Shown: one piece after another, positions 1 through 5,240 of the stretch | Numbering within the stretch: the first letter of the stretch is position 1 | Layout: each line of letters opens with the position of its first letter | Assembly (NCBI GenBank): GCA_016938095.1 | Contig: JAFGVG010000257.1 | Coordinates: 1-7,379, forward strand | DNA: 7,379 nt | Direction: 5' to 3' | Source: Bacteroidales bacterium | GTDB taxonomy: Bacteria; Bacteroidota; Bacteroidia; Bacteroidales; UBA10428 | Translations under genes and position numbers: made by a program | The notes under the pieces: generated by a model | Told to the model about the DNA's origin: nothing | What the model saw: only the letters and a program-made list of their open reading frames with translations | The model's database searches: none

Positions 1-602
1 ACTTTCCTTATCATAAAGTTGCTGAACAACTGGGACAGGTTTTATTTGTTAAGCCTGCCAACCTGGGATCTTCGGTGGGCATTTCGAAGGTGCGGAACGA
101 AAATGAATTTAATGCAGCCCTTGACCTTGCTTTTGACTACGACCTGAAAGTTGTGGTTGAAGAAGAAATACGGGGCAGGGAAATTGAATGTGCCATTTTG
201 GGTAACGAAAATCCCAGGGCCTCGATACCCGGTGAAATTGTGCCACATACCGATTTTTATTCTTACGAGGCAAAATACATCGACGACAAGGGAGCCGGAT
301 TGGACATCCCCGCCAAGCTCCCACCCCACCTGGTTGAACAGGTTCAGGAAACAGCCATTGCCACTTACATTGCACTTGAATGCCTGGGACTGGCAAGGGT
401 TGACGTTTTCCTAACGCCTGATGAACGGATTATTGTCAATGAAATCAATACCATCCCTGGATTTACACGTATCAGCATGTATCCCAAGCTTTGGGAGCTC
501 AGTGGCATATCCTATACCGAACTGGTTGACACACTGATTCAACTGGCAATTGAAGACTTCAACAAGCGCAACCGGCTAAAGGTTTCGGTTGAAATAGAAT
601 GA
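1..602 (+). CDS. ddl: D-alanine--D-alanine ligase, C-terminal part (5' end outside window)
   Basis: Cytoplasmic ATP-grasp enzyme that joins two D-alanines for the peptidoglycan stem peptide. The open frame enters at base 3 and gives 199 residues before TGA at 600-602, roughly the last 55% of a DdlA-type protein of about 360 residues. Visible signatures, in residues counted from the window edge: FVKPANLGSSVGISKV (about 15-30), the ATP-grasp lysine and the glycine/serine loop; EEEIRGREIE; EIVPHTDFYSYEAKY (about 78-92), the loop with the YEAKY motif typical of D-Ala-D-Ala rather than D-Ala-D-Lac ligases; and RVDVFL followed by NEINTIPGFT. In that last block Asp134, Glu147 and Asn149 match the Mg2+ ligands of the family. 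All expected catalytic-half residues are present, so the gene looks intact. It ends 15 bp from the convergent DUF5916 gene. The family call is firm; the N-terminal part and true start are not visible. Confidence 0.96.
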   Translation, partial: FPYHKVAEQLGQVLFVKPANLGSSVGISKVRNENEFNAALDLAFDYDLKVVVEEEIRGREIECAILGNENPRASIPGEIVPHTDFYSYEAKYIDDKGAGLDIPAKLPPHLVEQVQETAIATYIALECLGLARVDVFLTPDERIIVNEINTIPGFTRISMYPKLWELSGISYTELVDTLIQLAIEDFNKRNRLKVSVEIE

Positions 603-617
603 GGCTGTGTAAAAATA

Positions 618-3284
618 TCACAACGAAAACCAGTAACTGAACTTGATCAGGAATATGTTTTCGGCCTGTTCGCTGAAAAGGTTTTCCATGTTATAATCGA
701 ACGAATGATTGGTTACATCCTCAGAGGAGGTGCGGCTGTGTGTCCACACGAGGTAAAGCGATGAACCTGGCCGATATTCCCAGCGGGCTACAAAATTTGA
801 ACGGAACTGCCGGAAGTTGAAATCGGGATTTGCCAGGGTGTAGGGCCCCTCGGGATCTGAAGCTACATTAAGGGTATATTCTCTCGCGTCAGGATCATAA
901 GTAATTTCACTATTATCAAAGGTCCGGAAAACCTTTCCCGGGTCGGTGGCGGATGCATCCGCCAGCGTTTTGAATTCAGTGTAATTTCCCATGGTAAGAT
1001 ACGGACTTCCATAATATTGTATGGTAAGTTCAGGGGTGATGGCATAGCTAACCCTTAAGGTCATTTCATAGGTTTTCCGGTCGAGGTTTCCCACCAGGTA
1101 ACGTCCACGGTCGTTATAGTCTCCGGCAGAAACATAATGAAATTCATCACGGCTTTTGCTGAACGTAAATTCGGGTGATAACTGAAGCGAGTTGGTCACC
1201 TTCCAGTTGAGCTCGGTATGCCATTCATGTTCTACCGCAGCTTTTTTGAATTTCAGCTCATTTTCATATCCCAAACCAAACGAAAGCTTTTTTGATCCGT
1301 CCGTGAAAAGAAAATAATCCTGGCTGGTTTCGCCATAGCTATGAACCCCGGGACCTCCCCTAAGTAAACGCGTATCCAATGGGTTGGTGTTCAGATCGAT
1401 ATTGCTGTATAATTCCCATTTGTTTTTAAAAACCAGGTCTGCTTCCAGTTCAAACTCCGAAAAAAGGAATTCCTTTCCAAAGTTCCAATGGTTGATTTCG
1501 CTGAATTCAATATTGTAGGATCGGAATATTCCATGGGGCTTGCTTTCGACATACCCGATGGTTTGTCCCTGTATAATGTGATCGGCATTGGTTTGGAAAC
1601 CCATATCATTCAGTTCAATGCCCGGCGAACTCCAGTGAGCGCCAATGCCAAAACGCCATTTGCCGTTCGCGGCCTTCCGGAACTCAAGTGTTCCGGCTGT
1701 TCCAGATAAAGAGGTTGCTGTCGTATCGTAATCGAGATACGAAGCATCGGGTCGCTGGTAATAGCGCGACGATTGCTTCTGCAATTCGGTAATCGCACGG
1801 GTTGATCCTGTGATCTGGCTTCCAATGGCTTTGAAGTCAATGTAGTACGTCTTATTCTGAAGATAATGTCTGAAATCGATACCGCCGGTGAGGGCCGACT
1901 GGTTCAGGAATTTGAGATAATCCTTGTCGAGGTTCCGGTATGTTGAGGTGATCATCCCGCCTATAGTGGTATTGCTCTTATTGATATCCTGCTGAATGCG
2001 GCCGGCAAAGTAATTGGTAAGCGGTTCGGAAACCACCCGGTAATCGTCGCCGGCTGTGCTTATCTCGGTGTATTCCCGGGAGGTAAGGCTTTCCATAATG
2101 CCTATTGAAAGTCCTTTACCTGTTTTACCTGTAAGTTTCATGGCACCAAGGATTGACGTGTTGTCGGGTTTGCGGGTATATTCACCGTCGGACACTTCGG
2201 GATCGTATGAGGGGGTATGGCCGATACGACGACTGTACAAAAGCTGGAAATCATCGAACCCGAAATTGAATATATTCCTGCCTTCGATAAAGAAAGGCCT
2301 TTTCTCGTCGTAATAGGTTTCAAAGGCGGTTAGGTTAAGCTCTGAGGGATCGGCTTCAACCTGCCCGAAGTCGGGGTTAATGGTATAGTCAACGGTAAAA
2401 TTGCTGCCAACCCCAAATTTACCATCTAACCCTACATTGAGCGAAGGATCGCTGCCGTCTGCGAAGGGATTGTCTTTTTCGGCTTCGTACGTTTTGATTT
2501 TGCCTACCCCATAAGGCAGAAACTCAACGCGACTGACCCTGGGAAGATTCTCAAGGCCGTGAATTTCACCAAAGTGGAAAAGAGGGCCGGCATTATCACG
2601 CGGCATCAGGTTCCACTGATCTTCTTCCTTGTTACGGTTAAGCCAGCGCCACGAATGCATTCCCCATACCTGTACCGGCTGGTTGTCATAGCGCAGCTGG
2701 CTGAACGGTATTTGCATTTCGGCAACCCATGCAGAGTCCTCTTGTCCCACCTTTCCATCCCATACCGGATTCCAGTTTACATCCCATCCTTCGTTGGTTA
2801 AGATGAGGTCGATTTTTGACCCTGCTGCAGTGAGGTTAAATTCAAAACCGGTGCGATGATCATGATAACTGTCGAAGTTAATGCCTACAATGTCACCCGA
2901 AAATTCATCACGCCTGGCCATTTGCCGGTCGGTTTTGTCCGGTTCATTATCGTAACAACGGATGGCTACGTAAATGTTTTCATTGTCATACAGGATTTTT
3001 ATCTTGGTTTGCTGCGATGGTTCAGCCCCTTCAGCCGGCATCCACTGGCGGTAATGACCCGACCATTCACCCTCGAGCCAGCAGGCATCGTTAAGCACAC
3101 CGTCAATTTTAGGTTTTTCTTTGGTTATCCTTACCGTATTATATACACGGGGCTCATTGTTTCCTGTATTTTCGCCAGCTAACACTATCCTGGGGAAAAA
3201 ACAGGCAGCGACCAGTAAAAAGGTTATTAAACGAAATCGAAGGGCGTGTTTCACGGGTGAATCCGACTGAAGCATCATGGGCAT
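618..3284 (-). CDS. DUF5916 outer-membrane protein with N-terminal carbohydrate-binding family 9-like domain
   Basis: 888 residues, probably an outer-membrane beta-barrel with a periplasmic or surface CBM9-like domain. A signal peptide (basic residues, then a hydrophobic stretch at about 18-30) likely ends in IVLA before GEN, cleaving after Ala36. Residues about 48-245 form the CBM9-like sandwich: KPKIDGVLNDACW at its start, then KIKILYDNENIYVAIRCYD, and AWVAEMQIPFSQLR. The DUF5916 hallmark follows at about 301-355: TINPDFGQVEADPSELNL, ETYYDEKRPFFIEG and LLYSRRIG. The rest is rich in alternating aromatic strands and ends in KFSYWFSL, consistent with a barrel, although the final residue is Leu rather than the usual Phe. 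No glycosidase or peptidase motif was recognised, and the family has no established reaction, so ligand and function are unknown. The start at 3284 is the first of three possible ATGs (also 3278 and 3275); any of them keeps the signal peptide. No Shine-Dalgarno is seen. It is probably monocistronic, with the divergent membrane-protein operon upstream. Confidence 0.9.
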   Translation of the reverse strand: MPMMLQSDSPVKHALRFRLITFLLVAACFFPRIVLAGENTGNNEPRVYNTVRITKEKPKIDGVLNDACWLEGEWSGHYRQWMPAEGAEPSQQTKIKILYDNENIYVAIRCYDNEPDKTDRQMARRDEFSGDIVGINFDSYHDHRTGFEFNLTAAGSKIDLILTNEGWDVNWNPVWDGKVGQEDSAWVAEMQIPFSQLRYDNQPVQVWGMHSWRWLNRNKEEDQWNLMPRDNAGPLFHFGEIHGLENLPRVSRVEFLPYGVGKIKTYEAEKDNPFADGSDPSLNVGLDGKFGVGSNFTVDYTINPDFGQVEADPSELNLTAFETYYDEKRPFFIEGRNIFNFGFDDFQLLYSRRIGHTPSYDPEVSDGEYTRKPDNTSILGAMKLTGKTGKGLSIGIMESLTSREYTEISTAGDDYRVVSEPLTNYFAGRIQQDINKSNTTIGGMITSTYRNLDKDYLKFLNQSALTGGIDFRHYLQNKTYYIDFKAIGSQITGSTRAITELQKQSSRYYQRPDASYLDYDTTATSLSGTAGTLEFRKAANGKWRFGIGAHWSSPGIELNDMGFQTNADHIIQGQTIGYVESKPHGIFRSYNIEFSEINHWNFGKEFLFSEFELEADLVFKNKWELYSNIDLNTNPLDTRLLRGGPGVHSYGETSQDYFLFTDGSKKLSFGLGYENELKFKKAAVEHEWHTELNWKVTNSLQLSPEFTFSKSRDEFHYVSAGDYNDRGRYLVGNLDRKTYEMTLRVSYAITPELTIQYYGSPYLTMGNYTEFKTLADASATDPGKVFRTFDNSEITYDPDAREYTLNVASDPEGPYTLANPDFNFRQFRSNFVARWEYRPGSSLYLVWTHSRTSSEDVTNHSFDYNMENLFSEQAENIFLIKFSYWFSL

Positions 3285-3360
3285 AGGATGATGTTAAACC
3301 GTTAGCAAATCTGACAGCTGCAGCAACCAGCAATAAAAATTATTTATCGTAAAAGTCTCG

Positions 3361-3368
3361 CAAAAATA
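3361..3368 (-). promoter_or_regulatory. Candidate -7 element for the DUF5916 gene
   Basis: On the minus strand these bases read TATTTTTG, an exact match to the Bacteroidota -7 consensus TAnnTTTG. The -33 side is weak: the nearest TTG (3384-3386) lies 15 bp upstream, closer than the usual 17-20 bp. If used, transcription would start near 3353-3355 and leave a leader of about 70 nt before the ATG at 3284. The A/T-rich setting makes chance matches easy, so this is tentative. Confidence 0.35.
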
Positions 3369-3429
3369 GAATAATACATACTACAACCATAAAAAATGCG
3401 ACCAATGGCCTGAAAATATCGATGAAAAA

Positions 3430-3461
3430 TTAGGTTTATATAATAAACAAGTTTATATTTG
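3430..3461 (+). promoter_or_regulatory. Promoter of the membrane-protein/winged-helix operon
   Basis: TATATTTG at 3454-3461 matches the Bacteroidota -7 consensus TAnnTTTG exactly. TTAG at 3430-3433 is an imperfect -33 element (consensus TTTG) at a 20-bp spacing. Transcription would begin around 3467-3469, about 36 nt before the ATG at 3505. The leader is A/T-rich without a Shine-Dalgarno, as is usual in this phylum. The -7 match, position and orientation support it; the -33 match is weak. Confidence 0.55.
3434..3456. promoter_or_regulatory. Candidate operator: overlapping GTTTAT palindromes inside the promoter
   Basis: Three GTTTAT half-sites alternate in orientation: GTTTAT at 3434-3439, its reverse complement ATAAAC at 3443-3448, and GTTTAT at 3451-3456. 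The first two form a perfect dyad with a 3-bp centre, and the last two a perfect dyad with a 2-bp centre. The outer copies extend to the direct repeat GTTTATAT with a 17-bp period. The cluster fills the spacer between the -33 and -7 elements and runs into the -7 element, where a bound protein would block polymerase. The winged-helix protein encoded in the same operon is the obvious candidate ligand, by inference only. Confidence 0.45.
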
Positions 3462-3504
3462 TATCGATGTATTTGTTTTAGATCAACAATTAAAAATCCA
3501 TAAC

Positions 3505-4089
3505 ATGGAAAACAACGTTTTAAAACACGAAGCAAGCCTGAAGATCATTTACGACATGATTGAATCGGCTAAAAGCCGCATAGGCCGCAATTACTTTTAT
3601 TATCTCTTCTGGGGGTATCTGGTGGCCTTCACCTGTATTGCTGAATTTTTGCTGATAAAGGTGGTGCAATATCCACAGCATTACCTGGTATGGCCCATAC
3701 TGATGACATTGGGTACCCTTGTCACACTGTGGTTTTATCTGAGACAGAAAAGAGCCGAGGGCGCCCGGACATTTATTGGCACTGCCATGGCTTACCTTTG
3801 GCTGGGCTGGATGATCAGTTTAGGTATCCTTATTTTCTTTGCAAACATGCGACAGGCGTACGGGGTAATTTTACCAACGGCCATGGCTATGTACGGACTG
3901 GCTATTTTTGTATCGGGGGGCCTGGTGAATTATAAGCCGCTGATATGGGGCGCTCTGCTGGCATGGATATCCGGTATTATAGCATTTCTTGTTCCGTACC
4001 CGGTTCAGCTGCTCATTTTTACCGGGGCTGTTGCATTGTCCTATATTGTGCCGGGTCACCTGTTAAAAATAAAAAGCAAAACCATGTAA
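3505..4089 (+). CDS. Six-helix integral membrane protein of unknown function
   Basis: 194 residues. A cytoplasmic-looking amphipathic N-terminus (residues 1-29, with IIYDMIESAKSRIG) is followed by about six hydrophobic segments: roughly 30-52, 60-79, 92-113, 117-141, 145-162 and 164-187. The tail is short and basic (LLKIKSKTM). There is no signal peptide beyond the first helix and no recognisable enzymatic or transporter motif. From memory, similar small membrane proteins with an N-terminal 'MI..AK' segment before the first helix are common hypothetical proteins in Bacteroidota, but I cannot name a characterised family. The ATG at 3505 follows the A/T-rich leader of a good promoter, and the winged-helix gene begins 3 bp after its stop, so the two are probably co-transcribed and translationally coupled. 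The protein may be a sensor, a partner or a regulated target of that regulator. The coding call is strong; the function is open. Confidence 0.85.
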   Translation: MENNVLKHEASLKIIYDMIESAKSRIGRNYFYYLFWGYLVAFTCIAEFLLIKVVQYPQHYLVWPILMTLGTLVTLWFYLRQKRAEGARTFIGTAMAYLWLGWMISLGILIFFANMRQAYGVILPTAMAMYGLAIFVSGGLVNYKPLIWGALLAWISGIIAFLVPYPVQLLIFTGAVALSYIVPGHLLKIKSKTM

Positions 4090-4092
4090 GCC

Positions 4093-4386
4093 ATGTTCAA
4101 GGAACTCGATCCATTGCTGCATTCGCAGCTACGATTGTCAGTTATTTCGTTGCTCATTGGCGTGAAATCTGCAACCTTTACTTTTTTGCTCGAAAAAACC
4201 GGGGCCACCAGGGGGAATATCAGTATACAGCTAAAGAAACTCGAGGAAGCCGGATATATTAGCATTGAGAAGGCTTTCCGCGATAATTATCCGCAGACTA
4301 CCTGCCAGATTACACCAAAAGGGGTGGAGGCTTTTGAAAAGTATGTCGATGCCTTAAAAGATTACCTCAATTCGTCCGCAGGGTAG
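4093..4386 (+). CDS. Winged helix-turn-helix transcriptional regulator (HTH_34-like)
   Basis: 97 residues, essentially a single DNA-binding domain. LDPLLHSQLRLSVISLL (about 5-21) is the opening helix of the small winged-helix group related to MarR and ArsR proteins. FLLEKTGATRGNISIQLKKL (31-50) holds the helix-turn-helix, with the recognition helix around 39-52. EEAGYISIEKAF followed by QTTCQITPKG (about 51-76) is the beta-wing ending in the typical TPKG turn, and a C-terminal helix (77-93) likely mediates dimerisation. No metal-binding cysteine pair or effector domain is visible, so the signal may come through the co-encoded membrane protein. The gene starts 3 bp after the membrane-protein stop. 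Its last 20 bp overlap the 3' end of the convergent lipoprotein gene. Autoregulation through the palindromes at 3434-3456 is plausible but inferred. Confidence 0.88.
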   Translation: MFKELDPLLHSQLRLSVISLLIGVKSATFTFLLEKTGATRGNISIQLKKLEEAGYISIEKAFRDNYPQTTCQITPKGVEAFEKYVDALKDYLNSSAG

Positions 4387-5236
4387 GGTAAAAGACCTTT
4401 GACTGGCGCTTGGTTGAGGAAGCCCTGAAAAAACCTTTACCGCCATTGCTGACATTGCCCGGTATATTGGCAGGCGGGCCGTCCCACGGGCTTCCTTTCC
4501 AAACGGTTTCAAGCATCAGGGCCGACAAAAATTCGTAATACGCGCGGCTGACTGTGTGCATTTCGAGGGTTACCCGGGCCGCATCGGTTAAATCAGACTC
4601 CCGTATGCGGTAAACCGGATAATCCTTTACATAAATACCATTTATAAACGCATCGTCAGCAAAGGCTACCTCGGTTACGGTATCGGAGTAAACCATGTCA
4701 TCCTTATACAGCATGAACAAATAACAGTGTCCTTCGGGCTGGGGTTCCTGTCCGTAAAAAAGAACGTTATACCCGTATCCCGAATAATGGGTTTTGTGAT
4801 TTCCGGTTTGCGCTATAGAATCGAACCCGCCTGCCGGGTAAATATAATCGGTTGCCGAATACTGCCTGCCATCGGGTAGCGTAACCTGCAACGTGTAATA
4901 TCTGCCGGCAATCCCACGCACATTTTCGGCGGTGTAATAAGTACCTTCTTCTGTTTCTTCGAGGCTAAAGGTATTCACCCCATCGGTGATACTTACAGTG
5001 GCTCCGGTGGCCATCAGGGTATCGGGGTGAAAATAATCTGTTGTGTAAGTAAGGATCACCCTGTGCGCCCTTGCATCGGTGGATATGGATCCCCTTACAA
5101 CAATATTTGGCGAAGCATTGCTGTTGAAGCTTACATCCATAATTTCTTCACATCCCGTCAGGGCAATCAATGTCAGTAATAGCAAAGGTATGATGGATTG
5201 CAGCCTGTGAGGTTTATTGCAGTTGTCTTTCTTCAT
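4367..5236 (-). CDS. DUF4249 outer-membrane lipoprotein
   Basis: 289 residues. A lipoprotein signal peptide (KPHRLQ, then the hydrophobic run IIPLLLLTLIAL) ends in the lipobox ALTGC, making Cys29 the lipidated residue. The next residues, EEIMD, are acidic, resembling the export signals that take Bacteroidota lipoproteins to the cell surface. The mature part has NIVVRGSISTD and ATVSITDGVNTFSLEE, resembling a beta-sandwich, and the conserved DUF4249 tail with GSPWDGPPANIPGNVSNGG followed by KGFFRAS (about 248-272). Family members usually sit beside TonB-dependent receptors, as here: the receptor gene ends only 4 bp upstream, indicating one operon. A role as a surface ligand-binding partner of the receptor, comparable to SusD, is inferred; the substrate is unknown. 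The 3' end overlaps the convergent regulator gene by 20 bp. The start at 5236 gives a complete signal peptide. Confidence 0.9.
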   Translation of the reverse strand: MKKDNCNKPHRLQSIIPLLLLTLIALTGCEEIMDVSFNSNASPNIVVRGSISTDARAHRVILTYTTDYFHPDTLMATGATVSITDGVNTFSLEETEEGTYYTAENVRGIAGRYYTLQVTLPDGRQYSATDYIYPAGGFDSIAQTGNHKTHYSGYGYNVLFYGQEPQPEGHCYLFMLYKDDMVYSDTVTEVAFADDAFINGIYVKDYPVYRIRESDLTDAARVTLEMHTVSRAYYEFLSALMLETVWKGSPWDGPPANIPGNVSNGGKGFFRASSTKRQSKVFYPTLRTN

Positions 5237-5240
5237 GCAA

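Larger units (their letters stand above)
3417..3469. repeat. Two direct copies of TATCGATG flanking the rightward promoter
   Basis: TATCGATG occurs at 3417-3424 and again at 3462-3469, 45 bp apart in the same orientation. Each copy contains the palindrome ATCGAT. One copy lies upstream of the -33 region and the other covers the expected transcription start of the membrane-protein operon, so the pair brackets the promoter. This could be a regulator-binding pair or a coincidence; ATCGAT also occurs inside coding sequence elsewhere in the window. Confidence 0.35.
3285..3504. other. Divergent A/T-rich intergenic region
   Basis: This 220-bp stretch separates the leftward DUF5916 gene from the rightward membrane-protein/regulator operon and is the only sizeable non-coding stretch in the window. 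It is visibly richer in A/T than the flanking genes. It holds a Bacteroidota-type promoter facing right, a weaker candidate facing left, a cluster of GTTTAT half-sites and a repeated TATCGATG. No convincing small gene, tRNA or structured RNA was found; the only open frame across it (leftward, 63 codons) also runs over the start of the membrane-protein gene and looks random. Confidence 0.85.

Noticed and set aside
109..414. Open frames in other frames and on the opposite strand across the ligase region
   Set aside because: They overlap the clearly conserved ligase frame, carry no recognisable motif and look compositionally random.
1391..1840. Several 60-85 codon open frames on both strands inside the DUF5916 gene
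   Set aside because: They are shadows of a long conserved gene, with low-complexity basic translations and no start context.
2856..3182. 108-codon rightward open frame opposite the 5' part of the DUF5916 gene
   Set aside because: It is wholly antisense to the conserved CBM9-like domain and has no family resemblance; the hydrophobic runs are explained by the opposite-strand codons.
3315..3330. CAGCTGCAGC and nearby CAGC repeats in the DUF5916 leader, considered as an RNA hairpin or regulator site
   Set aside because: Only 4-bp stems can be drawn and no T-tract or known riboswitch core is nearby.
3344..3535. 63-codon leftward open frame covering the divergent promoter region
   Set aside because: It overlaps the promoter elements and the start of the membrane-protein gene, and its Lys/Tyr/Ile-rich translation is what A/T-rich non-coding DNA gives.
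3690..4262. Rightward open frames of 81 and 105 codons overlapping the membrane-protein and regulator genes
   Set aside because: They run in alternative frames of two genes whose own frames show membrane helices and a winged-helix domain; no independent signal.
4386..4402. AAAG-AC-CTTT dyad just after the regulator stop, considered as a terminator
   Set aside because: The stem is only 4 weak base pairs with a 2-nt loop and no following T-run.
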